64,000 nucleotides of DNA from Glandiceps talaboti (taxonomy: Eukaryota; Hemichordata; Enteropneusta; Spengelidae): contig NC_135550.1 in the NCBI RefSeq assembly GCF_964340395.1, positions 25,906,676-25,970,675 of the forward strand. Direction: 5' to 3'. A program made the translations under genes and the position numbers. This document shows positions 41,001 to 46,959 of this stretch, one piece after another (positions within the stretch are counted from its first letter, which is position 1; each line of letters opens with the position of its first letter). Under the pieces are notes generated by a model. That model was given only the letters and a program-made list of their open reading frames with translations. It was not told the origin of the DNA and made no database searches.

Positions 41001-41255
41001 CAAATAATTTGTGTTCACGTGGAATTCCGGATGTGAACAAAATTACGTAGGGAATCTCGAAACTCGAGACCGGACTTCAAAAATGTACGTCTAATGTCGT
41101 AAACAATAAAAATAATTGGGTAACAGTCGGTACAGAACATCAGCAACAACGCAGGACCGGACATACATTACACACTGGTAACGTACAGTCGTTACAGTAC
41201 AGATAGAGTACACTGGTCGTACTTACCTCCGTTTTTCTTTCGGCGCTGAACTCAT
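831..41255 (-). CDS. HIF1A: HIF-alpha (hypoxia-inducible factor), bHLH-PAS transcription factor, nine exons, C-terminus beyond window
   Basis: Oxygen-regulated bHLH-PAS transcription factor. In the family, the alpha subunit pairs with ARNT in the nucleus, binds RCGTG sites, and is destroyed in normoxia after prolyl hydroxylation (EGLN) and VHL ubiquitination. Exons on the minus strand are 41227-41255, 23522-23727, 6444-6604, 5656-5853, 4369-4571, 3451-3557, 2662-2809, 1432-1616 and 831-911. All have GT-AG boundaries, and the total of 1318 nt joins in one open frame of 439 residues plus one base. Order: bHLH about residues 11-70, PAS-A about 85-160, PAS-B about 230-300, PAC about 302-347, linker, and an N-terminal oxygen-dependent degradation motif with candidate hydroxyproline P426. 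The basic region ([13 protein letters not shown]), the PAS-B stretch ([13 protein letters not shown]) and LxxLAP identify an alpha subunit rather than ARNT, SIM or NPAS. The C-terminal ODD and CAD are not in the window. The one-to-one vertebrate name is not resolved; invertebrates usually have a single HIF-alpha. Confidence 0.96.
1432..1616 (-). CDS. HIF1A: HIF-alpha exon 8: linker between PAS-B and degradation domain
   Basis: 185 nt, phase 2 in and phase 1 out. It continues the family's NYVLSxxE segment as [20 protein letters not shown], followed by a low-complexity linker rich in Q, P, S and E. There is no recognisable fold, as expected for this disordered part of HIF-alpha. Acceptor tcccag, donor gtaagt. 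The identification rests on the in-frame join to its neighbours. Confidence 0.93.
2662..2809 (-). CDS. HIF1A: HIF-alpha exon 7: PAS-B end and PAC motif
   Basis: 148 nt, phase 1 in and phase 2 out. It encodes [20 protein letters not shown] and then [30 protein letters not shown], the PAC strand set that closes PAS-B (vertebrate: [20 protein letters not shown]). Acceptor tttctag, donor gtaagg. Confidence 0.97.
3451..3557 (-). CDS. HIF1A: HIF-alpha exon 6: PAS-B core
   Basis: 107 nt, phase 2 in and phase 1 out. It encodes [20 protein letters not shown] then [16 protein letters not shown], the PAS-B helical core (vertebrate counterpart: [20 protein letters not shown]). Acceptor cttgtag, donor gtaagt. 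Confidence 0.96.
4369..4571 (-). CDS. HIF1A: HIF-alpha exon 5: PAS-A/PAS-B junction
   Basis: 203 nt, 67 codons plus two bases. It begins VIQCHGHM (the family's K-VLHCTG strand) and ends with the PAS-B start [19 protein letters not shown], one of the most conserved HIF-alpha segments. Acceptor tccacag, donor gttagt. A long open frame on the plus strand over this exon is only its antisense shadow. Confidence 0.97.
5656..5853 (-). CDS. HIF1A: HIF-alpha exon 4: PAS-A second half
   Basis: 198 nt, 66 codons, phase 0 at both ends. It begins [20 protein letters not shown] and ends [20 protein letters not shown], both HIF-alpha hallmarks. A lysine/glutamate-rich loop ([10 protein letters not shown]) sits where vertebrate HIFs have a variable loop. 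Acceptor gtcacag, donor gtaaat. Confidence 0.97.
6060..6200 (+). repeat. Three-copy interspersed repeat, copy B
   Basis: Contains agattctgtttttactactg, aggtgttgataag and taatgtgatatacagtgctg, then atgtttttaaattgcataga. It is shared with 39455-39605 and with 57000-57090. Confidence 0.7.
6444..6604 (-). CDS. HIF1A: HIF-alpha exon 3: start of PAS-A
   Basis: 161 nt giving 54 codons (phase 1 in, phase 0 out). Acceptor ttttag, donor gtatgt. It encodes the first half of PAS-A, with the conserved run [20 protein letters not shown] and the signature [12 protein letters not shown]. The following exon continues exactly as the family does ([17 protein letters not shown]). Confidence 0.97.
7302..7366. 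repeat. (GT)n microsatellite
   Basis: About 32 GT units in HIF intron 2, with interrupted GT text just upstream. Confidence 0.95.
8338..8376. repeat. (GAT)n microsatellite
   Basis: About ten GAT units, interrupted once, immediately before the AGGTCA-type repeat. Confidence 0.95.
8393..9160 (+). repeat. Interspersed repeat with degenerate 120-bp units rich in AGGTCA, ending in CAGA run and hairpin
   Basis: Successive degenerate units carry TGACCTTGAAGATGAAGGTCA-like text near 8398, 8546, 8669, 8783 and 8803, with linking phrases such as cttgaatggtgtctatagat. The unit array is followed by a (CAGA)n run (9062-9105) and the hairpin TAGCCCCC (9126-9133) / GGGGGCTA (9151-9158). A related unit starts near 63890 at the right edge. 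This is a mobile, SINE- or MITE-like composite of unknown family. Confidence 0.6.
9062..9105. repeat. (CAGA)n microsatellite
   Basis: About eleven units, part of the AGGTCA-type composite repeat. Confidence 0.95.
9567..9871. repeat. Tandem duplication, two copies of about 151 bp
   Basis: 9567-9717 and 9718-9871 share a start at agggtgtta and text such as atggatattggttaaatagc, with scattered substitutions. No coding content is visible. Confidence 0.85.
10665..10707. repeat. (TTG)n microsatellite
   Basis: About 14 TTG units. The minus-strand translation gives poly-glutamine, which is not a gene. Confidence 0.95.
11718..11845. repeat. Foldback element, about 125 bp, with CTTGCAGA-containing arms
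   Basis: The left arm (gcttgcagacagattaattt through ctcacaatg) is inversely complementary to the right arm (cattgtcagagttgagtccc through tctgcaagcagg), with some mismatches and a short loop. Arm-like fragments recur near 35355, 35915 and 36862-36915, which indicates a dispersed family. Confidence 0.6.
13180..13284. repeat. Foldback hairpin, 105 bp, long near-perfect stem
   Basis: The left arm starts ttccagacaggg and reaches cttcatcttaattt. The right arm aattaagatgaagtatttaa to ccctgtctggaa is its inverse complement. A 12-base segment (ttaaatacttca) is duplicated in the left arm only. The loop is only a few bases long. Confidence 0.8.
13465..13493. repeat. Poly-G run followed by (GT)n
   Basis: Seventeen G then GT repeats, preceded by a T run. 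Length is likely uncertain because homopolymers are error-prone. Confidence 0.9.
14541..14754. repeat. Foldback MITE-like element, copy 1
   Basis: Imperfect inverted repeat of about 214 bp. The left arm has aatctgattaaaat, gatgtggtgaaagc and aatgctttatttacctct. The right arm is its inverse, with aggtaaataaagcattta and tacatcagattttaatcag. It has no coding capacity. Confidence 0.75.
17543..17604. repeat. (TTTG)n with T and G runs
   Basis: Nine or so GTTT units, then a T run and a G run. Confidence 0.95.
17694..17730 (+). ncRNA. Hammerhead-ribozyme-like core (partial)
   Basis: CTGAAGA (17694-17700) fits the conserved CUGANGA. It is followed by a perfect 6-bp stem GGCTTT (17702-17707) / AAAGCC (17714-17719), then GAAA (17720-17723) and ACGTTGTA, which could form a minimal stem III (AC/GT) with A as the cleavage-site base. 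Stem I pairing between the flanks is not evident. Similar motifs occur in Penelope-like elements and retrozymes, so a decayed retroelement remnant is the likeliest source. Confidence 0.3.
20826..20960. repeat. Foldback MITE-like element, diverged copy 2
   Basis: Shares aatctgattaaaatctgatg, ttttatttacctctatttcc and a central ttgtttgtttttg with the element at 14541, in the same order. Confidence 0.6.
21953..22000. repeat. Fragment of the same MITE-like family (right end)
   Basis: Contains gtaaataaaggaaatc and cctacatcagattgcaatca, matching the right terminus of the element at 14541. Confidence 0.45.
23190..23293. repeat. (GT)n plus (CG) and (TTG)n compound microsatellite
   Basis: GT repeats, a short CGCGCGCG segment, then (TTG)n. 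It lies 230 bases downstream of the bHLH exon donor on the minus strand. CGCG/GT alternation is Z-DNA-prone. Confidence 0.95.
23522..23727 (-). CDS. HIF1A: HIF-alpha exon 2: bHLH DNA-binding and dimerisation domain
   Basis: 206 nt, entered in phase 2 and left in phase 1. Acceptor cttcag, donor gtaaga. It encodes the basic region [17 protein letters not shown] followed by helix 1 ([13 protein letters not shown]), loop, and helix 2 ([19 protein letters not shown]), a near-textbook HIF-alpha bHLH. The tail VGVGVSKKP leads to PAS-A. Introns of 17.5 kb upstream and 16.9 kb downstream isolate it. A second upstream partner exon lies only 99 bases away (see 23827-23870). Confidence 0.97.
23827..23870 (-). 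CDS. HIF1A: Candidate alternative HIF-alpha exon 1b, 44 nt
   Basis: It lies 99 bases upstream of the bHLH exon. It is bounded by a pyrimidine-rich acceptor (cttgtttctaatttag) and a gtatgt donor. Read in phase 0 it encodes [14 protein letters not shown] plus AG, and joins exon 2 in its correct frame ([10 protein letters not shown]). The other two frames contain stops, and the only open frame is the one that matches a phase-0 upstream exon such as 35634-35645. If spliced after the canonical exon 1 (phase 2) it would create an immediate TGA, so it suits an alternative start and not a cassette. It also has its own in-frame ATG at 23838-23840, which could initiate MLKERNSEKR. Confidence 0.5.
25326..25350. 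repeat. (GACAC)5 microsatellite
   Basis: Five pentanucleotide units. Confidence 0.9.
25751..25868. repeat. (CA)n compound microsatellite
   Basis: Long CA run with interspersed GCAC and CGCGCG. Confidence 0.95.
28933..29018. repeat. (GT)n microsatellite
   Basis: About 40 GT units in HIF intron 1. Confidence 0.95.
31921..31999. repeat. Two-copy 40-bp tandem repeat
   Basis: ctgctcgttggacatggaac and ctcctcgttggacatgggac, each followed by atgcctactc. Confidence 0.8.
32060..32330 (+). repeat. Short interspersed element with (GGAT)n and (CGCA)n run
   Basis: The segment has gaccatattggatcgta, tttgaaaaaaaatcggtcc, aggcatctccaagaaacggc and then gacggacagatggatggatg. It is richer in CpG than its surroundings. 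This arrangement is typical of short dispersed elements in marine invertebrate genomes. Open frames across it are incidental. Confidence 0.5.
34420..34820 (-). mobile_element. Probable degraded LINE 3' end
   Basis: Read on the minus strand: a short stretch resembling a reverse transcriptase C-terminus ([18 protein letters not shown], then [20 protein letters not shown], stop), an untranslated segment with gggacttgtttctcgtagga, and an AATAAATAAATAAAATTAAAATTAAAA tail split over 34436-34465. The resemblance is weak and the family is not assigned. Confidence 0.35.
35634..35645 (-). CDS. HIF1A: Candidate alternative HIF-alpha first exon (coding part)
   Basis: Minus strand. ATG at 35643-35645, then GCG GCG ATT, then a gtaagg donor, encoding MAAI in phase 0. 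An in-frame TGA lies 6 bases upstream (35652-35654). The start context is strong (A at -3, G at +4). The ATG sits inside a YY1-type motif (AAATATGGCGGCG), a common core-promoter or start-site element in animals, and the surroundings are richer in CpG than the rest of the intron. It splices in frame to 23827-23870 and from there to the bHLH exon. The 5' limit of the exon is not known. No transcript evidence is available here. Confidence 0.5.
38127..38216. repeat. Two-copy tandem repeat of about 48 bp
   Basis: Both copies contain ccatccatccatcaattacc and tttctgaattctatcta, separated by caataactaaacaaa. Confidence 0.85.
39390..39620 (+). repeat. Three-copy interspersed repeat, copy A
   Basis: Shares a long stretch with 57000-57175 (inverted) and, in its right part, with 6060-6200. 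The shared text includes acagattctgtatttactat, gagatgttgataa and aatgtgatatacagtgc. Its 3' part (catgtttttacattgcatca) matches only the copy near 6150. Confidence 0.7.
41016..41021. promoter_or_regulatory. CACGTG E-box / HIF-type core site in 5' part of intron 1
   Basis: A palindromic CACGTG about 205 bases inside intron 1 from the exon 1 donor. It contains the RCGTG core bound by HIF-ARNT and is also a generic E-box for MYC/USF-type factors. Its location in the CpG-enriched promoter-proximal stretch makes an autoregulatory role possible but unproven. Confidence 0.25.
41227..41255 (-). CDS. HIF1A: HIF-alpha exon 1 (canonical start)
   Basis: Start codon at 41253-41255. The exon encodes MSSAPKEKR plus AG of a split codon and ends at a perfect gtaagt donor (41221-41226). 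The first base of exon 2 completes arginine, giving [18 protein letters not shown], which resembles the short lysine/arginine-rich N-termini of vertebrate HIF-1 and HIF-2 alpha. An in-frame TAG lies 54 bases upstream (41307-41309), so the frame cannot extend further. The start context has A at -3. The first exon sits in a locally CpG-enriched stretch, as expected of a promoter-proximal exon. Confidence 0.88.
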
Positions 41256-41700
41256 TTTTCCGCGATAAATCTTCTTTGAAAACGATAAAATGTAATAGGC
41301 GAATTCCTAAATTACTGTGTTTCTCCAAAATTTCGATCACATTGGCGATGCAGTCTTAGAACACTGCCAAGGATTGCACCGCTAAGTTCTGTGTATGTCA
41401 CTCCAATAAGTCCACCATTACAATTATGCAAATTTCGACTATGTTCGTCATATGGGGCTTGGCGCTGTTTCATGTATCTCCTTCCAAAGAAAAATAGAGA
41501 TTTTGGAAACTTTGCCTATTAATATAATATTTTATCACATTAAAAGTCAACCTTAAGTAATAAAGCACAATTTCTTATAATCAATTTTATTTTCATCAAA
41601 CATATTGCATAACGGAGTATACGAAACTACCATGACGTCATTTTTGTTGCCATATCTCGTGTGTACTGTGAACTACAATAGCCTCGATTTGGATGGAAAA
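41256..41700 (-). promoter_or_regulatory. HIF-alpha 5' UTR and promoter side (canonical start)
   Basis: Sequence upstream of the canonical ATG. Visible elements are a palindromic CRE (TGACGTCA, 41633-41640) and an octamer-type ATGCAAAT within 41420-41435. CpG dinucleotides are clearly more frequent around 40960-41400 than in the bulk of the window. No convincing TATA box at a fixed distance was seen. The transcription start is not determinable from sequence. Assignment as promoter is inference from position and composition. Confidence 0.5.
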
Positions 41701-41832
41701 GAGACCTCGACCTGTACATTGACCGAATTGCGAAAATGATCGAGGGTGGAGGGAATAGACTTTACATAAGAACTGAAGGCAAAAATATTTGAATACTAGT
41801 ATCTCCATTGGTGACTATTTGGGGGTCGTATT

Positions 41833-42130
41833 TATTTATTTGTTTGTTTGTTTGTTGGTTTGTTTGTTTGTTGGTTTGTTTGTTTGTTGGTTGGTTGGTT
41901 GGTTGATTGGTTGGTTGGTTGGTTGGTTGGTTGGTTGGTTGGTTGGTTGTTGCTTTATTTATCTACTCGTTTATCGGTTTATTAGTTTATGTTTTTGTTT
42001 GTCTGTGTACTTGTTTATTCACTTGTTTGGGTTTTGTTTGTTTGTATTTGTAAACAAAACTAACTGAGCCTGAGCTCCCTGTGGTCCGATGATCGGTCGG
42101 TCGGTAGTTCGGTCGGTCGGTCGGTTGATG
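41833..42130. repeat. Tetranucleotide block: (TTTG)n, (GGTT)n and (GGTC)n
   Basis: A (TTTG)n-like run (41833-41890) passes into (GGTT)n (41886-41948), then degenerate T/G text, then (GGTC)n near 42093-42125. It lies about 600-900 bases upstream of the HIF start. Open frames here are repeat translations. Confidence 0.85.
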
Positions 42131-42296
42131 TAAGTTCTTCCTCCACTCGATCCTCTCTTTATTTTAGAGGTCGGTTTCTCTGTTACCATATTCATAGCAG
42201 TCATCTGTATATTTATTTTGTCATTGTTCTGAATAACAAACGTTATATTCTAATAAAGAAAGGGAAAATGCGAAGACAGCGGAGATGGTTTGATGA

Positions 42297-42352
42297 CACC
42301 ACCACCACCACCACCACCACCACCACCACCACCACATCATCATCACCATCAC

Positions 42353-42410
<58 letters not shown>
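42297..42410. repeat. Trinucleotide block: (CCA)n then (TCA)n
   Basis: Thirteen or so CAC units followed by over twenty CAT units, mixed at the boundary. It produces poly-His, poly-Ser, poly-Asp, poly-Val, poly-Met and poly-Trp frames, none of which is a gene. Confidence 0.95.
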
Positions 42411-42413
<3 letters not shown>

Positions 42414-42862
42414 CCTCCATAACTTCACCAAAGTATTGTTTCCCCCTACTGCCATCATCATCACTACATCGATAAAAATAGTTTAACAACAATGATCAAA
42501 TGAGCAGGTTAGACCTATCCAAGGCCTACAAATTGGACAACAAGACACACATGCCTGTTCTGAATTTCAATTCTGAACTTTCATGCTATCAGTTACATGT
42601 ATGTGACCCAGAGAGGTTTTTACATTTAAATATTCAATAGCCGTGAGTTTAGCGTACGGGTTCAACTTTCGTTCAAGGTGATATGGTTCTTTATAAATAT
42701 TGGCTATTTATATAATTGGCTTGTGTTTTTTCGTAATTCCATTCAATTCTGGTCAAAAGGAGTTTACTGTTGAATCGGAACATCGTGATTTTACCCCAAT
42801 TTTGTATTTAATATAAATAATCTTAGTAATGTTATATACTGTGCTGTTCATGGTCATGTATT

Positions 42863-42963
42863 TATACAAATACGTACCTCTGGATGTATATGCTACGAGG
42901 TTCGCCACGTCTTCGAAGACATGTTGAACCTCGTAGCATATACATCAGAGCTATACAAATACG
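42863..42963. mobile_element. 77-bp foldback element flanked by 12-bp direct repeats
   Basis: TATACAAATACG occurs at 42863-42874 and 42952-42963. Between them, arms ctctggatgtatatgctacg aggttc (left) and its inverse complement gaacctcgtagcatatacat cagag (right) enclose a loop with the palindrome gtcttcgaagac. One base differs between the arms. The direct repeats look like a target-site duplication. Confidence 0.65.
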
Positions 42964-43024
42964 ATACTAAAATGAATGTGTTTACCTTCGGTAAGGGAAT
43001 TGAAGGTTATGTTATGCTTTTGTA

Positions 43025-43099
<75 letters not shown>
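43025..43099. repeat. (TCTG)n microsatellite
   Basis: About 18 perfect tetranucleotide units. It translates as alternating CLSV or QTDR, which are not genes. Confidence 0.95.
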
Positions 43100-44249
43100 A
43101 CGAGTATATTTGGACTACGCAACTGAATATGGCAAGCAAGCACTCTCATTCGTTTTATGGAATAATTTACTTCATCGAATCAGGTCTCCTCCGACTTTAG
43201 AGGCTTCTGTAAAAAAGAACATTTATTTAAGAAATACATTTTTAAATCTGTTTTAGCTGTTGCATTTTGGGCCTAAAAAAATAATTGTTTGATTCCGGTT
43301 ATCCGACCGCACCTAGTGTTTCACTGCCGACCCTAAACTATTTTTTACGTATTCGAGAAAAAAAAATAAAATCGCAAAAAATTGTGAATTGTGAATTCTC
43401 ACGAGAAATAGTGGATGCGAAAACTGCCATCAACTTAAAAAATACACTCTAAATCTATTCGTCCAATCTGTAATGGCTTTACGTCTGATGAGAAGAAACC
43501 AATAACACAGAGATCATTTGAAAAACAATGGAAAACTTGAACTAGACACTCACATGAAAAAAAATAAAATAAAATAAAGTAAAATAAAACATCTACCTAC
43601 CCCACCTATTCTGAAATTGAATTTAACCGAAACCACACAATTTTTTTTATTAGGCCTTATTGCACATTTTGTTGAATTTATGTCCCCCCCCCCATGTTCT
43701 TTTTAAAACTCTTACCCCTTTTTTATTGTTTGTCGTATGTTTTCTTTGAGGTTTGTACATCTTGCACAACGGGGATCATTGGAAGAACACTGCTTTTGCA
43801 CTGCAATGCTTTCTCTGTATATGAAAGACAAACAGACAAATAATTGAAATAAATAATTAAATAAATAAATGTCAATCCACTCACGATGTCTCAAAATATA
43901 TTGCTTCAATTCCAATGAACATGATGAAACTAAATACGGATATGGATATAACTGGGTAAACATGTACAGTTATCCTCGTCAAAATGACATGCAATTATTA
44001 GCATTTATTTTGGAAATGTATTGATGTCAGTATATATTATAAACTAGTTTGTATACTTCCTCCGGGTCAGGGTACAAAGATGGCCACTTTACCAGTGCGT
44101 GATTGATAGTTCATTATTATACTGTTGGGTATATTAGTTTCCTATGTATGCAGTTATATATTGGACGTCGACAAAATACTAGCACTTTGCTATTTTTATA
44201 ACAGCCTTGTAGATACTTCCCACCCCAGATTGTGTGTCTGCTATTAAGA

Positions 44250-44662
44250 GGAGACCTTCAGTAATTACAAGGGAGAAGGGCCGGGGAATGGGTGGGTAGA
44301 TCACTTTTTACAAACCGGTTCGGGTGGGGGGGGGGTGTCATATTTAGAAAATGGGATAAGGAGAGGGTCACATTTTACTTTAAATGGACTAATTATATTG
44401 TCTAGTTTTGATTTTTTGTGTGAATTTGGCATCCCATTGCTGCCACATTGGTTAGGGATAGAGTTATGGTTAGGGTTTAAGTACTTTTCCATATATCTGA
44501 CAGCCATGTTTTTGAAACATTTTAACAGGTGTTAGAGAACGAAATTGAGGGAGGTAAATTTTTAACACGACGTAATGAGGGGGGTGGGGGGTTGTCATAT
44601 TTTACGCAACCGCCTGGGCCTGATTTTCCAACCCCCTTCCCTTGTGATTACTGAAGGCTCCC
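44250..44662. mobile_element. Non-autonomous DNA transposon with terminal inverted repeats
   Basis: Left end gaccttcagtaattacaagg gagaaggg and right end cccttcccttgtgattactg aaggctccc are inverse complements over roughly 28 bases. The interior, about 410 bp in total, is G-rich and has no transposase. The ends of the form CCTTCAGTAAT...AAGGG look like a MITE family. I did not identify a clear target-site duplication. Confidence 0.65.
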
Positions 44663-46251
44663 GCAAGTAACAACATCGGATATAGAGTTTCGTGTAAGTC
44701 TTTTTAGCCCCCTGCTGAGCCAACCTGTAGAGTGTTTCCTTCCTTTAGTTACAAAACGTAGTGGGTTCGGTCGAGTTTTTTCTTTTAGAGGAAAAGAACA
44801 CAGGCTAAATTGTTATTGTAAATAATTGTCCAAGACACAGTACAGATAAGCTTACAGTATGATTTCACTAGGGGCCTGGTTGCGGTGTAAAGATCATGAC
44901 TCCAGCACGTCTCTAAGTTTCTTACTTTGTATAGGAAATACTGTGAATGTTAGTTATATAAATCCATGGAAAGAAATTTGTAATTGTAGAACATATACGA
45001 CACATTATTGGATATACAAAATCGCCCAACAAATGTAATTAGGCTACGGTTAGAATTACTGCTGGGGTGGAGTAGGGAAACTAGTAACAGTTACTTCGAA
45101 TTGCCAACTTCATCACTTCCATTGCCTAATGGTTTTGGACACCCTTTCCAACCACAAATATTTAAATCCCCTCATCCCACTTACCTATTTCGTGAACGGA
45201 CTACACACTACACACTACAAACTAAACCTTACAGGTTTCCACATACTCGACTTACTTTTCTCTATTCACAGGGCACCATCATCAAAATCAGCAGTGACAA
45301 GAATTGTTAAGGTCTCGATTATTAAATTAAAGGAAAGGTGTAAAAAAAAAAGATATCAAAGTGAAAAAATCAAAGATATGGATCTTATACATTTATATAC
45401 CCAACAAGAATAGTAGAACTTGGGAAGCCATTCAACCTCAGTCTCGCACTTTAGACGTAGAGCTAACACAAAAGCAGGAAAGGGAATTCATCAAAAAATG
45501 TTTTTTCCATGTAAACTAGTAACAGATACCTTTGAAGACCTAGAATAAACAGATCATTTGATATGCAATGTGAACACTCTTTTGGGTCTATTATTTCACC
45601 CTTAACATCGTTATTTTGTTCACAGTGGCTAGCCCACCTAGTCTGTTCACAATTATATCATATGCATAGCGGTGCAAATGTGATACAAAGGGGAAATATT
45701 ACAGACTCCCATTCTAAAATAAAATGTAAAAAAAAGAGAAATGTAAAGTGCTGTTAAACTCTGTTACACGATCTAGCAAATGAAGTAAAACAAAAGTGAG
45801 AATACAAGCCTATAAGAGCTTACATGTAATGAATGTCATTCACCGCGGAAAAAAACAAACATATGTTTTGATGAACAGTTTTCTATATTAAACAGCATAC
45901 AATGAGAGTCAATGACCTCCTGGTTGGTGATTAATACAGCATGTTTACAACATGTAAATGTGTCAGTTGATAACAGTGTGGTCTATTACATGTAAATGAG
46001 TACTTTATGATTCCTGTTTATAACATAAACAATGTGTCAGATAACACGTCTGGGTCAGAGGTTAAAATAAATTATACAAACACCTATATTCATCTATAAT
46101 ATGTTACATTATATAATCATATGGAAGAACTTAGTGATTAAATTCAACTTTATTGTACTTATTTTGTTCTCTTCATGTAACTTATTTGTACATATTTTTC
46201 TTATGCCACCATTTTAAAGGTGAATGAATATTATCATTATTATTTATTATA

Positions 46252-46653
46252 TTATAGCATTACCAATTCCAGTGAATTTTGTGACGTCATCGCTGTACAT
46301 TATTACTGATAATGTACTCCATTATTGGGCATCGCGGCCCCGGAACGAGCATAACAATACAAGCTTATTTGTTCTGTTTCTTCGTACGACTAGGTATTTT
46401 TTCGAAATGTATGTTGTTACTTATGATTGTCATTTCCACTGTTTAAAAATACAAGGCATTCATGAAACAAGTTTGTCTTCACAGCAGTTCATTGAAGTGT
46501 ATATGTGTGTGTGTACGTGTACGTACGTGTGTCGCTATGATTAGTATTCAGCTTCCGGGCCGAACATGGCAGACGATGTTCAGCGCTGTGTATATTATAC
46601 GTTGTTTTGCGTTTCTCGGTCTACAAATTCACTGGAATTGGCAAAACTATAAA
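46252..46653. mobile_element. TIR element, about 400 bp, CpG-rich interior
   Basis: Left end tatagcattaccaattccag tgaattttgt and right end acaaattcactggaattggc aaaactata are inverse complements with few mismatches. The interior has a CRE (gtgacgtcatc), a short palindrome (acattattactgataatgt) and is CpG-rich. The open frames in it have no recognised product. Confidence 0.55.
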
Positions 46654-46655
46654 AT

Positions 46656-46803
46656 AATAACAATAATGTATGCCCTCCCAGTCCATAATGGACTCAAGCA
46701 AACTTTGCACTCCATAATGGGCTCGGCTATCGCCTCGCCCATTATGTCGTTCAAAGTTTGCTTTCGTCCATTATGGGCTGGGAGGGCGTACATTATTGTT
46801 TAA
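46656..46803. repeat. Foldback element, about 148 bp
   Basis: Left arm aacaataatgtatgccctcc to ctccataatgggc, right arm gcccattatgtcgttcaaag to agggcgtacattattgttt, with a short loop around tcggctatcgcctc. The cataatgg motif recurs four times. It abuts the TIR element at 46252-46653. Confidence 0.75.
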
Positions 46804-46959
46804 ATATTACATTGTTTTCAGTTCCCCCCTCCCCCTTCATTGACTGATATTCCACAACCCTATTTTTCTTTTAATATGATTTGTCAACTATATACTGAAA
46901 TTTCTTCATCTAGATATTCCAAGAAGGTAGACATGTTACCACACAATGACACATATATG

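Larger units (their letters stand above)
23728..41226 (-). other. HIF-alpha intron 1 (17.5 kb)
   Basis: Intron between the canonical first exon and the bHLH exon. It contains the two candidate alternative 5' exons (23827-23870 and 35634-35645), microsatellites, a probable LINE 3' end (34420-34820), a rRNA-unrelated short interspersed element (32060-32330) and a copy of a three-copy repeat (39390-39620). The remainder shows no recognisable gene. Confidence 0.85.

Noticed and set aside
42221-42486. Open frames coding for runs of Met, Asp, Val, Trp, Ser, Pro or His
   Set aside because: They are translations of the (CCA)n/(TCA)n microsatellite in different frames.
45008-45413. Overlapping plus-strand open frames of 100 and 94 residues
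   Set aside because: No recognisable domain, no splice or promoter context, low-complexity AT-rich composition in the second half.
46224-46803. 106- and 113-residue plus-strand open frames
   Set aside because: They lie across a TIR element and a foldback; no similarity to a known protein and no transposase motifs.
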